NCBI GenBank assembly: GCA_052078155.1
Contig: JBQJBP010000001.1
Coordinates: 1,922,001-1,986,000, forward strand
Direction of reading: 5' to 3'
Source: CAXBMB01 sp052078155
GTDB taxonomy: Bacteria > Pseudomonadota > Alphaproteobacteria > Kiloniellales > DSM-21159
Length of the DNA: 64,000 nucleotides
Shown here: one piece after another, positions 1 through 7,871 of the stretch
Numbering within the stretch: position 1 is the first letter of the stretch
Layout: each line of letters begins with the position of its first letter
Program-made: the position numbers and the translations under genes
The notes under the pieces: model-generated
Database searches by the model: none
Told to the model about the DNA's origin: nothing
What the model saw: the letters and a program-made list of their open reading frames with translations, nothing else

Positions 1-648
1 CTGCCTGCCCCGTCCCAGGCCTTTGAAGCCTTTCGGGACCTGGTCGTTTCAGGCAATCTCTGGCAGCACCTCAGCGCCTCCCTCTATCGGCTGCTGGTCG
101 GCTGGTCTGCAGGCACAACGCTGGGCATAACAATCGGCTTTCTGATTGGCCTCTCCTCTTTGGGGCGCGCCACCTTCTCCCCCCTGGTTTCCGCCATTTT
201 CCCGATCCCCAAGATTGCCCTTTTGCCGCTTTTCATCATCTGGTTTGGCATTGGGGAAGGATCCAAAGTTGCGACCATCCTGTTCGGCTCCTTCTTTCCC
301 ACCGTCATTGCCACCTACGGCGGAGTGGACAACGTGGATCGCAGTCTGATCCGCATGGGCCAGTCTTTTGGTCTCAGCAAATGGTCGATCATCCGCAAGA
401 TCATCCTGCCAGGTGCCCTGCCAGCCATTCTCTCAGGCTTTCGCATCTCCGCTTCCATCGCCATCATTCTGCTGGTGGCCGCAGAGATGATCGGGGCGGA
501 ATACGGCGTGGGCGCTTACATCCTGCTGGCGGGCAGCCTGATGGCCACAGACCAGTTGATCGCAGGCGTTGCCCTGTTATCAGCCATGGGCCTGACGGTT
601 TCCTGGCTGATCGGCCGGGCAGAGCGTTACTTCCTGCGCTGGAGATAA
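1..648 (+). CDS. ABC transporter permease, SsuC/TauC type (5' end outside window)
   Basis: Inner-membrane permease of a nitrate/sulfonate/taurine-type ABC importer. The frame is open from base 1, so the start lies upstream and 215 residues are visible. Several hydrophobic segments are present, and the cytoplasmic coupling loop reads GLSKWSIIRKIILPGALPAI, the EAA-type loop that docks on the ATPase. The tail ends with a short basic segment after the last membrane helix, as usual in this family. The ATPase and binding-protein genes are presumably to the left. The substrate cannot be told from the permease alone. The next gene begins 64 bases downstream on the same strand but is an unrelated peptidase. 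Confidence 0.88.
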   Translation: MPAPSQAFEAFRDLVVSGNLWQHLSASLYRLLVGWSAGTTLGITIGFLIGLSSLGRATFSPLVSAIFPIPKIALLPLFIIWFGIGEGSKVATILFGSFFPTVIATYGGVDNVDRSLIRMGQSFGLSKWSIIRKIILPGALPAILSGFRISASIAIILLVAAEMIGAEYGVGAYILLAGSLMATDQLIAGVALLSAMGLTVSWLIGRAERYFLRWR

Positions 649-712
649 TGCGCAAGTGCAGAGTCTGAGTTAGGCTAGATGTCCCAAAGCACAAACCGGA
701 GACCCCTGATCC

Positions 713-1381
713 ATGCGCCGTCTTCTCCTGACCGGATTTGAAGCCTTCGGCACCACCCCTGTCAATCCGGCAGAAGGTGTGGCCCGCATGCTGGACGGGG
801 CTTCCATAGCAGACGCCACGGTGACAGGCCGGGTCCTGCCCAACAATTTCTTTGAGTGCATTGAGGTGGTCAAAGCGGCCATCGATGAGGTGCAACCCGA
901 AGCCGTGATCATGCTGGGCGAATATGGCGGGCGCGCTCTGGTCACCGTGGAACGCCTGGCCCAGAACCTCAATGACGGGGCTCGCTATGGCCTGCAGGAC
1001 AACGCAGGCAAACTGTTGCAGGATGACCTGACCGAGCCTGAGGGCCCGACGGCGTACCGCGCCACCCTGCCGATCCGGGCCATGGTCAAGACCATGCGGG
1101 AGCATGGCATTCCCGCCGACATCTCCGACGCGGCCGGCACCTTCTGCTGCAATCACCTGATGTATGGCATCCTGCACCACCTCTCGGTCACAGCATCGCC
1201 AATCCGTGCAGGCTGGATCCACTTGCCCCATTTGCCGGAAGTGGCAGCGCTGGAGCAGAATCTTGGCGCACCCTCCATGTCCCTGGAGACCTCTGCCCAG
1301 GCTGTCAGACTGGGGCTGGAGGCCATCCTGCAGCACCCGACTGACATCACCGATTCACTGGCCTCTCGCCTGCAGATCTGA
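713..1381 (+). CDS. pcp: Pyroglutamyl-peptidase I family cysteine peptidase
   Basis: Removes N-terminal pyroglutamate from peptides in the cytoplasm (peptidase family C15). The 222-residue length is normal. It opens with the family motif LLTGFEAFG (residues 5-13). The catalytic triad is visible as Glu80 in VERLAQN, Cys146 in the AGTFCCN motif and His170 in GWIHLPHLPE. The motif around residues 68-74 reads MLGEYGG where the family usually has LGxAGG, a modest divergence that could affect substrate preference. The ATG follows a GGAG at suitable distance. It may be cotranscribed with the permease gene upstream, but no functional link is evident. Confidence 0.88.
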   Translation: MRRLLLTGFEAFGTTPVNPAEGVARMLDGASIADATVTGRVLPNNFFECIEVVKAAIDEVQPEAVIMLGEYGGRALVTVERLAQNLNDGARYGLQDNAGKLLQDDLTEPEGPTAYRATLPIRAMVKTMREHGIPADISDAAGTFCCNHLMYGILHHLSVTASPIRAGWIHLPHLPEVAALEQNLGAPSMSLETSAQAVRLGLEAILQHPTDITDSLASRLQI

Positions 1382-1507
1382 GCGGTTTTTGCTCGTGATC
1401 GGCTGCTCCGCCTTGACAAGACCGTAAGAACAAACCATGAATATCCGCATCGATTTCCGATCCGGATCAGCAGAAGAATTTCCCGCATTTTCAGACAGGA
1501 CAGCACC

Positions 1508-1861
1508 ATGGCCGCCCAGGATAAAAGCATCAATTACATTGAACTGCCCATGACAGACGTTGAGGCGACAAAGGCGTTTTATGGCGGGGTTTTTGGCTGG
1601 ACCTTTACCGATTGGGGGCCCCAGTACATTTCCTTTGACGGGGCCGGTATCGATGGTGGTTTTGATGGATCGGGGGAGGCGTCCCCCCACTCCCCCGGTG
1701 TGCTGGTGGTGCTCTATGCTGAGGATCTGCCTTCGATCCAGCAGGCAATCCTGCGCGCCAAGGGAAAGATCCTGCAGCCCATTTACGAGTTTCCCGGCGG
1801 CAAGCGATTTCACTTTCAGGACCCCAACGGCAATGAACTGGCCGTCTGGTCTGACAGGTAA
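1508..1861 (+). CDS. VOC family protein (glyoxalase/bleomycin-resistance fold)
   Basis: A 117-residue protein with one vicinal-oxygen-chelate domain. The N-terminal half has NYIELPMTDVEATKAFYGGV followed by FGW, the classic beta-alpha-beta opening. The C-terminal half ends FHFQDPNGNELAVWS, the conserved DPNGN turn with the Glu that usually ligates metal. Length and single-domain layout match the small glyoxalase-like proteins; the reaction is unknown. An AGGA lies just before the ATG. It stands alone, with about 125 bases to pcp on the left and a dispersed repeat between it and the converging ureohydrolase gene on the right. Confidence 0.85.
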   Translation: MAAQDKSINYIELPMTDVEATKAFYGGVFGWTFTDWGPQYISFDGAGIDGGFDGSGEASPHSPGVLVVLYAEDLPSIQQAILRAKGKILQPIYEFPGGKRFHFQDPNGNELAVWSDR

Positions 1862-1899
1862 AGGGCTATCCCATCACCAGAGCTTGTGCGGTTCAGATA

Positions 1900-2009
1900 G
1901 AAGCGCCGCGCGCTTTGCGCCAATCCGTGCCTCATCCTCTAACACGGTGAAAAGAGTTCACGCTTCACGTGCTCTCACGTCGTGAGTCCACTTTGACCGA
2001 TTTGACTCT
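1900..2009 (+). repeat. Dispersed modular intergenic repeat, copy 1
   Basis: Full-length copy between the VOC and agmatinase-family genes. Module 1 is a GAAGCGC / GCGCTTTGCGC inverted arrangement (1900-1921). Module 2 is CCTCTAACACGGTGAAAAG (about 1935-1954). Module 3 starts TTCACGC and contains the palindrome TCACGTCGTGA (1975-1985), then ends GTCCACTTTGACCGATTTGA. The same modules recur at eight or more other intergenic sites in this window. Confidence 0.75.
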
Positions 2010-2029
2010 GGGGCGAGGATCAGACGCCG

Positions 2030-2998
2030 TTAAGCGCCCTTTTGATCGCGCTCATGAAAGATAAATCCCAACACGTTCATCAGCAGTTGGGCCGCCAGGA
2101 AAGAGGTGGACCCGGACAGGTCATAATCCGGGGCCACTTCCACCAGATCCATGCCGACCACATCCCCCTGCTTGGTCAGCCCCTGCAGGATTTCCAGAAC
2201 CTCATAATAAAGGAAGCCCCCGTGGCTGGGCGTGCCAGTGCCCGGCGCAATGGAGGGATCAAATCCGTCGATATCGATGGTCAGGTAATAGCGCACGCCT
2301 TTAGGCACACGGGCCAGAACACCTTCCGTGCCCAGCCGACGTACATCACGCACGGACAGAATATCTGATCCGGCCGCCCGCGCCGCGTCATAGTCATCCT
2401 TGTTGGAGGAGGAGACATTGCGAATGCCCAGCTGGGTAAAGCCGGTTACATGGTTCAGTTCAGACGCCCGGCGCAGGGGATTGCCATGGCCATAGCGCAC
2501 GCCGTGACGTTCATCGACAAAGTCCAGATGGGCGTCAATGTGGATGATGTGGACCGGTTCCTGATCGTTGAAAGCCCGGATACAGGGAATGTGCACTGAA
2601 TGGTCACCGCCCAGCACCACCGGCATGGCGTTCGCGGCCAGGATCTTGCGCACACCAATTTCAATGTTGTCGTGGCTCTGAATGGTATCGGTATGAATGA
2701 TGTCCGCGTCCCCGATGTCCACTAGCCGCACCTTGTCCGTGGGCAGATAGGTCACGTCGTCTTCAAAGTCATAGGCCCCGCCGTGGCCAAAGGAAAAGAG
2801 CGTGGAAGCTTCACGGATGCCCCGCGGACCGAACCGCGCCCCGGCTCGATACTGCGTTCCCATATCAAAGGGAGCACCCAGAATGGCGATGTCCGCATCA
2901 ATGGCGTCCCAATCCAGCGCTGCTGGCTGCTTGCCGAAGGTGCAATGCCCGACGAAGGGCAGATTTAAACGACCGCTGTCATAGGAGTTCTTGGACAT
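2030..2998 (-). CDS. speB: Agmatinase/ureohydrolase family protein
   Basis: Dimanganese hydrolase of the arginase/agmatinase family that releases urea from a guanidino compound, probably agmatine to putrescine. 322 residues is typical. All metal-binding motifs are present: GGDHS (His133), DAHLD (Asp155, His157, Asp159) and DIDGFDP (Asp242, Asp244). The exact substrate (agmatine, guanidinobutyrate or another guanidino acid) is not fixed by these motifs, so the symbol is tentative. A polyamine-type ABC importer lies about 18 kb away. Dispersed repeats flank the gene on both sides. No strong ribosome site is visible before the ATG. Confidence 0.82.
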   Translation of the reverse strand: MSKNSYDSGRLNLPFVGHCTFGKQPAALDWDAIDADIAILGAPFDMGTQYRAGARFGPRGIREASTLFSFGHGGAYDFEDDVTYLPTDKVRLVDIGDADIIHTDTIQSHDNIEIGVRKILAANAMPVVLGGDHSVHIPCIRAFNDQEPVHIIHIDAHLDFVDERHGVRYGHGNPLRRASELNHVTGFTQLGIRNVSSSNKDDYDAARAAGSDILSVRDVRRLGTEGVLARVPKGVRYYLTIDIDGFDPSIAPGTGTPSHGGFLYYEVLEILQGLTKQGDVVGMDLVEVAPDYDLSGSTSFLAAQLLMNVLGFIFHERDQKGA

Positions 2999-3059
2999 GT
3001 CTGGCTGTACTCTTTGATTAGGGGGCAGGGGCCTGTCGAGGCAGGTCTTCTGATTGTGG

Positions 3060-3198
3060 GACGAAGCCCAACCCGTGAACTATCCTCTAACACGTTGAAA
3101 AGAGGCGAATTCACGCTCTAAGTGTTATCACGAAGTGATTCCACTTAAACCGATTTGACTCTAAGACCAAACGGGCTGGAGTGGAATCACTAAGTGAC
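3060..3198 (+). repeat. Dispersed modular intergenic repeat, copy 2, with extra inverted arm
   Basis: Contains module 2 (CCTCTAACACGTTGAAAAG, from 3084) and a complete module 3 with the palindrome TCACGAAGTGA (3128-3138) and the ending CCACTTAAACCGATTTGACT. At 3179-3198 a near reverse complement of the module-3 core follows (GTGGAATCACTAAGTGACA), so the copy can fold into a larger hairpin. It lies upstream of the agmatinase-family gene. Confidence 0.75.
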
Positions 3199-3320
3199 AG
3201 CGGAGCAGATCAACTGTCCTTTTGACCGGCCAAAACCAACGGGGCCTGCCGGTCAGGCCAAGCCGTGCAAACCAGACCTGAGCCCCCCCTGCACTCCCTC
3301 TCACGCCGCCGAGAAAACAA

Positions 3321-3743
3321 TCATTGCGGAGCATCCACGGTCTTGTCGTCGGGCCAGCTATCGTATTGCGGTGCGGTGCCGCCAATGTCATCCCAGCAGG
3401 CTTTCGAGCCGACGAAGATATGATCAGCGATTTCAACAGCCGGATCATCGTTCAGACAGCCCAGAGTGATGCCCATCACATCCCCCTGATTGAAGGCGCA
3501 AAGTGTGCTACCGCAGATCCTGCAAAACCCCAGGCCAATTCCGGCCTTGTTGATGTATCGGCTGATACTCTCCTGTCCCTGCAACCAGGAAAAGCTCTGA
3601 GGATCAATCATGGTCATGGCAGAACCGGCTCCACTGAAGGCCTTTCGGCAGCGGGAACAATGGCAGGAGCGCCCTGGCGATAAAGTTCCGGAGATCTGGT
3701 ACCTGATCTCGCCGCAAAAACACTCCCCGGTAATGCTGGTCAT
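3321..3743 (-). CDS. GFA/CENP-V family zinc-binding protein
   Basis: A 140-residue protein of the glutathione-dependent formaldehyde-activating enzyme-like (CENP-V/GFA) fold. Zinc-binding cysteines are all visible: CFC near residues 8-10, CHCSRC near 27-32, and CRICGSTLC in the second half. Family members bind structural zinc and some react with S-hydroxymethylglutathione, but most have no known reaction. The ATG follows a GAGGGG purine tract. It is transcribed toward the agmatinase-family gene, with a repeat copy between them. The gene is divergent from the metallo-beta-lactamase gene to its right. Confidence 0.86.
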   Translation of the reverse strand: MTSITGECFCGEIRYQISGTLSPGRSCHCSRCRKAFSGAGSAMTMIDPQSFSWLQGQESISRYINKAGIGLGFCRICGSTLCAFNQGDVMGITLGCLNDDPAVEIADHIFVGSKACWDDIGGTAPQYDSWPDDKTVDAPQ

Positions 3744-3983
3744 AGTCCCCCCTCTTATCTCTTATATTGCCTCACCCAACCCGGAATTCAGCGCTACTAT
3801 GATCAAAGGGTAGCCCACCTGCCAGAGCGCTCTCACGAAAGTGACAGGACCTCGACCCCTTTAAGCCCCTGTGTCGATTTGCCTGCCCTCTTCTACCCAG
3901 ACCAGCCACAACATCGTCTGGACGGATCAGCCCGCAGACCTCACACTTAACGCCTGCACATCTGTTGTAAGGAAAGGCACGCA

Positions 3984-5591
3984 ATGACACTGTCGGTAAC
4001 CTTCTGCGGGGCCGCGCGCACAGTAACCGGATCCTGCTATTGGTTTCGCACCCCCACATGCCAATTCCTGGTGGACTGCGGCCTGTTTCAGGGCACCAAA
4101 ACAGTCAAGCAGCTGAATTACGACCCCTTCCTTTTTGACCCGAAGAAGATTGACTTTGTGCTGGTGACCCACGCCCACATCGATCACTCAGGCCTCCTGC
4201 CCAAACTCTGTAAACAGGGCTTCCGCGGCAAAATCTACATGACAAACGGCACCGCCGACCTGCTGTCGGTCATGTTGCCGGACAGCGGATACATTCAGGA
4301 AACGGAGACCCGCTTTCTCAACCAGCGCAATCGCCGCAAGGGCATTCCCGCCGTCACCCCCATTTACGTCCGCGAAGATGCCGAACGCTGCCAGAGCCAG
4401 TTTGCGCCCCAGGACTATGAAACCTGGCTGACACTCAATGACACCGTACGGGTGCGCTTCTGGAACGCCGGTCACATTCTGGGGTCGGCCTCTGTGGAAC
4501 TGGAGTTGCGCGATGATCGACTGGAAAACGGCAAGCTGAAGCTGCTCTTCTCCGGCGACCTGGGCCCCGACCACAAACTCTTTCACCCGGACCCGACAGC
4601 CTCCAGTGGATTTGACTATGTCTTTTGTGAAAGCACCTATGGCGGACGGCAAAGAGTCCATCTGACTGTCGAGCAGCGCCGAGACGCCCTGGCGGAGGAA
4701 GTGAACCAAGCCCTGGCCAAAGACGGCCTGCTGCTGATCCCCTCCTTCGCCGTGGAACGAACTCAGGAACTGCTGGCCGATCTTTCGGCTCTGCAGGGAA
4801 AGGGACGCATTCCCTCCCTGCCGATTTTTGTCGATTCCCCTTTGGCTCTGCGGGCCACAGAAGCCTTTGCCAAGAACGCCCAGGTCCTGGAAGGTCTGGA
4901 AGGGGCCGCCAACCTCTTCAAAAACCACAACATTCGCTTTACGGAAACGGTGGAAGAAAGCAAAGCCATCAGCCGCATCGCCAGCGGGGCCATCATTCTC
5001 GCGGCCAGCGGTATGTGTGACGCCGGTCGCATCCGCCATCACCTCAAGGACCGTCTCTGGCTGGCCAAAACCACGGTTTTGATGGTGGGCTACATGGCCG
5101 AAGGCACCCTGGGGCGTTTGCTGCTGCAAGGCAAAAAGGCTGTGCGCATTCAGGGACAGATCATCGACGTTAAGGCCAAAATCCGGGAACTGGAGAGTTA
5201 CTCGGGTCACGCCGATCATGAAGAGCTGATCGACTGGCTGAAAGACAGGAAACCCATCGCCAGGAAACTCTTTCTGACTCACGGTGAGGAAAAGAAGATC
5301 CTGGCCCTGCAAAGCGGCCTGGTGCCGGATGTTCTGCCCGCAGAGCAAATCACCATCCCAGCCATGGATCAGGAAGTGGACCTGCTGAGCGGCCAGGCGG
5401 TTGCAACCGCGTCGGCTCTGCCCCCCCGGCTGCCGGCAGACGCTGTCACCGGGCTGGACTGGCACAATGCCTGGGCCCAACTGCAGATCGATTTGCGCCA
5501 GGCCCTGGAAAAAGCGCCGGATCAATCAGCCAGGAACGGTTTGCTGCAGGAGATGAAAAAGCTGCTCAAACAGGCAAATGAGAAGAGCTGA
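3984..5591 (+). CDS. Beta-CASP metallo-beta-lactamase fold RNA-processing-type nuclease
   Basis: A 535-residue cytoplasmic protein of the Ysh1/CPSF-73-like branch of metallo-beta-lactamases, which usually act as RNA endo- or 5' exonucleases. The metal motif HAHIDHSG is at residues 63-70. Further signature pieces are FSGDLG, ESTYGGR at the start of the beta-CASP cap, and SGHADHEEL with LTHGEE in the C-terminal zinc-binding RNA-specificity domain. About 75 extra residues follow the usual core. The ATG has a strong AAGGAAAG site. The HD-domain gene starts 71 bases downstream on the same strand and is probably cotranscribed. The actual RNA target is unknown. Confidence 0.86.
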   Translation: MTLSVTFCGAARTVTGSCYWFRTPTCQFLVDCGLFQGTKTVKQLNYDPFLFDPKKIDFVLVTHAHIDHSGLLPKLCKQGFRGKIYMTNGTADLLSVMLPDSGYIQETETRFLNQRNRRKGIPAVTPIYVREDAERCQSQFAPQDYETWLTLNDTVRVRFWNAGHILGSASVELELRDDRLENGKLKLLFSGDLGPDHKLFHPDPTASSGFDYVFCESTYGGRQRVHLTVEQRRDALAEEVNQALAKDGLLLIPSFAVERTQELLADLSALQGKGRIPSLPIFVDSPLALRATEAFAKNAQVLEGLEGAANLFKNHNIRFTETVEESKAISRIASGAIILAASGMCDAGRIRHHLKDRLWLAKTTVLMVGYMAEGTLGRLLLQGKKAVRIQGQIIDVKAKIRELESYSGHADHEELIDWLKDRKPIARKLFLTHGEEKKILALQSGLVPDVLPAEQITIPAMDQEVDLLSGQAVATASALPPRLPADAVTGLDWHNAWAQLQIDLRQALEKAPDQSARNGLLQEMKKLLKQANEKS

Positions 5592-5662
5592 AGCCCCATT
5601 CCCCACATTCACCTCCAGTTCCTCCTGCCGTTCATAAGACAAGCATAGGAAGTCCCGGCCTC

Positions 5663-6310
5663 ATGGGAAACGCGACAAAGCCTGCAAAGAAAAAACCCGC
5701 CAGTGCTCCCAGAGCCTGGCAACGAATGCTCTCGGGCCGTCGTCTTGATTTGCTCGATCCCAGCCCCTTTGATGTGGAGATTGAAGACATTGCCCACGGG
5801 CTGTCCCGGGTGGCCCGCTGGAACGGACAGACCCAGGGGCCCTGGGCCTTCTCCGTCGCGCAGCACAGCCTGCTGGTGGAAGAAATCACCGCCCTGATCA
5901 AACCGGACCTGCTGCTGCGTGAGCGCTTGTTTGCCTTGCTGCACGATGCGCCGGAGTTTGTGGTCGGGGACCTGATCTCCCCGTTCAAGGCGGCTGTCGG
6001 GGTCAACTACAAAGCGCTGGAAAACCGCCTGATGTCCGCCATCCTGCTGCGTTTTTCCCTGCCGCCTGCCCCCTCCGTCGCCCTGGAGAAGCTGGTCAAA
6101 CGCGCCGATCTGGCCGCCGCCTATCTGGAAGCAACCCAGCTCGCCGGATTTGAGCTGGAGGTGGCGCAGAAGACCTTTCCCCGCCCCCGGGGAAAAGCCG
6201 CTCACTCCATCGAGAAACTGCGCCTGACACCCCTGCCCCCCGACGAGGCCAAAGCAGCTTTCCTGTCGCGGTTCCACAGCTTGCTGAGCGCCAGAGAAAA
6301 GACCAGTTGA
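5663..6310 (+). CDS. HD-domain phosphohydrolase
   Basis: A 215-residue metal-dependent phosphohydrolase of the HD superfamily, resembling bacterial YfbR-like 5'-nucleotidase/dNTPase proteins. His68 lies in SVAQHSLLV, the His-Asp pair in LLHDAPEFVVGD (residues 94-95), and a later Asp in KRADLAAAYLEA can complete the metal site. A basic, Pro/Ala-rich N-terminus of about 18 residues precedes the domain. The start is set by AGGAAG ten bases before the ATG. It is the second gene after the beta-CASP nuclease on the same strand, so a shared role in nucleic acid or nucleotide turnover is possible but only inferred. Confidence 0.84.
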   Translation: MGNATKPAKKKPASAPRAWQRMLSGRRLDLLDPSPFDVEIEDIAHGLSRVARWNGQTQGPWAFSVAQHSLLVEEITALIKPDLLLRERLFALLHDAPEFVVGDLISPFKAAVGVNYKALENRLMSAILLRFSLPPAPSVALEKLVKRADLAAAYLEATQLAGFELEVAQKTFPRPRGKAAHSIEKLRLTPLPPDEAKAAFLSRFHSLLSAREKTS

Positions 6311-6408
6311 TCTGCAGAATTGGTTCGCAAGTCAAAGACCAGCAGCAGAACTGGTTCAAAAACCGGCCCCGGATGTTAAACTGATCTGGCAACAGCACTT
6401 TTCCGGTT

Positions 6409-7647
6409 ATGCCCATTCAGCCAAGGAAACTCATCTTGTTTCGCTGCTTTCTCCTTCTCGGCCTCTGGTTCGGCATCTTTCTGTTTCACCTGCCTCTGGC
6501 GCACAGCCAGGAAAACCAGGCCAGTGCCTCAACCTCGCGATTTAAGGTCACCTATATCGGCCCCAGCGGCCCCAAGGCCCTTAATGAACAGATCACAGGC
6601 CCCATGCGGGCTGCCGCCAAAGATCTCAATATTGATCTTGAAGTTTTCCTGACAGGGCAAGGGCGCGGTGCTTTAGTTCGACGGGCAGAAGAACTGGCAA
6701 AACGGCCGGACAAACCGGACTATGTGTTGCTGTCCAATCTGAACAAGCTGGCCGCCAGGGCACTGGTCATTCTGACCCGGGCAGGCATCCCGGCCATGAC
6801 CATCATCAGCGGCATCAGCCCGGAGGAACAGCGGACTCTGGACGGCTTTGCTTTACCTTATCGTGTGCCCCTGGGATCGGTTTCCGGGGATTATAGAGAA
6901 GCCGGGTTTGATATGGCCCGCTATGTTGAAACCCACTTCGAAAACGGCATCAAGCGCGGCAACTTCAAGCGCAACCTCCGGGTTGGTGTTCTGGCCATGC
7001 CCGGCGACCTGCGCACACCGGAGAACATTCAGCTGCGCGAAGGCCTGAAGTTCGGCATCCAGGTCAGCGAAAACCGCCTTTTTCTGCTCGCCTCGGTACC
7101 GGTGCAATGGTCCGGCATTCGGGCCCGGAAACTGACCCGGGAGTTTGCCGACAAAGAAAAGGTTCTGGCTGTCTGGACCGGGGACCCAACCATCGCCAAG
7201 GGCGCTGTACAGGGGTTGAGCGATGTGGGGGAACAAGCCGGCAACCGCAACCTGATCGTCACCCTGGGCTGGGATGAAATCAGTATTAAGGGCATCCGTG
7301 ACAAATCCATCGGCATGGCCGTTGGCGGTCACCTCCTGGCCGGTGCCTTCGCCCTGGTGATGCTCAGCGACTATCATGACGGTCTGGATTTCGCCAACAG
7401 TGACATCCTGACCTCTCCTGACGATCAGCTTTTCGATGATCCGGCAAACGATATTCGGGCAAATTTCCGGGGAGCACTGCGGTACGATCTGCCCCAGATC
7501 AACCAGAGGAACTTCAGGTCTTTTGAAAACATCTTCAAAACCTGGGACTGGAACACGGTGAATTTCAAGGGACTGACCCGCGCTGCAACTCCTGGACGGC
7601 TGGGCTATGATTTTAGTTCAGAAAGACTGATTGAGTCCCGACACTAG
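6409..7647 (+). CDS. Periplasmic sugar-type (LacI-fold) substrate-binding protein, orphan
   Basis: A 412-residue secreted protein. Residues 1-33 form a long hydrophobic signal peptide ending near LAHSQ. The rest has a type-1 periplasmic-binding fold like ribose/autoinducer-2 binding proteins: VTYIGPSGPKALNEQITGPM opens lobe one, followed by a repeat of parallel beta-alpha units with VLAVWTGDPTIAKGAVQGL and IVTLGWDE in lobe two. No permease or ATPase gene lies nearby, so it may serve a distant transporter or present ligand to a membrane sensor. The C-terminal 70 residues go beyond the usual fold. No clear ribosome site precedes the ATG. A strong terminator follows. Confidence 0.8.
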   Translation: MPIQPRKLILFRCFLLLGLWFGIFLFHLPLAHSQENQASASTSRFKVTYIGPSGPKALNEQITGPMRAAAKDLNIDLEVFLTGQGRGALVRRAEELAKRPDKPDYVLLSNLNKLAARALVILTRAGIPAMTIISGISPEEQRTLDGFALPYRVPLGSVSGDYREAGFDMARYVETHFENGIKRGNFKRNLRVGVLAMPGDLRTPENIQLREGLKFGIQVSENRLFLLASVPVQWSGIRARKLTREFADKEKVLAVWTGDPTIAKGAVQGLSDVGEQAGNRNLIVTLGWDEISIKGIRDKSIGMAVGGHLLAGAFALVMLSDYHDGLDFANSDILTSPDDQLFDDPANDIRANFRGALRYDLPQINQRNFRSFENIFKTWDWNTVNFKGLTRAATPGRLGYDFSSERLIESRH

Positions 7648-7703
7648 AGCATACTCTAAGCTTTTGCTTCCTGGCTTGGGAGCCTGCGCTTGTCCTTAAA
7701 AGC

Positions 7704-7742
7704 AAAGGGGCCTGCTTCCAGATGGAAACAGGCCCTTTTTTA
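7704..7742 (+). terminator. Rho-independent terminator after the orphan binding-protein gene
   Basis: GGGCCTG at 7708-7714 pairs with CAGGCCC at 7729-7735, with an inner TTCC/GGAA extension of the stem, followed by a run of six or more T. It sits about 60 bases after the stop at 7647. The T run is on the + strand only. Confidence 0.85.
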
Positions 7743-7871
7743 AATCGCTCTGTCGACAGAGGTAACTCGGGTCGCGGTCATGCGTTAAGCACTGTCTGAA
7801 CCGATCAGGCTCCGGTCACGGAGAGAGTGGCTCTCAGCCCTCTCACCGTCCATCCCTTTGCCTTCGCCCCT

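Noticed and set aside
7644..7761. Possible extra copy of the dispersed repeat (CACTAGAGCAT and CTCTGTCGACAGAGG)
   Set aside because: Only short strings match copies 6, 7 and 3, and the module order cannot be followed. The terminator in the middle explains most of the structure.
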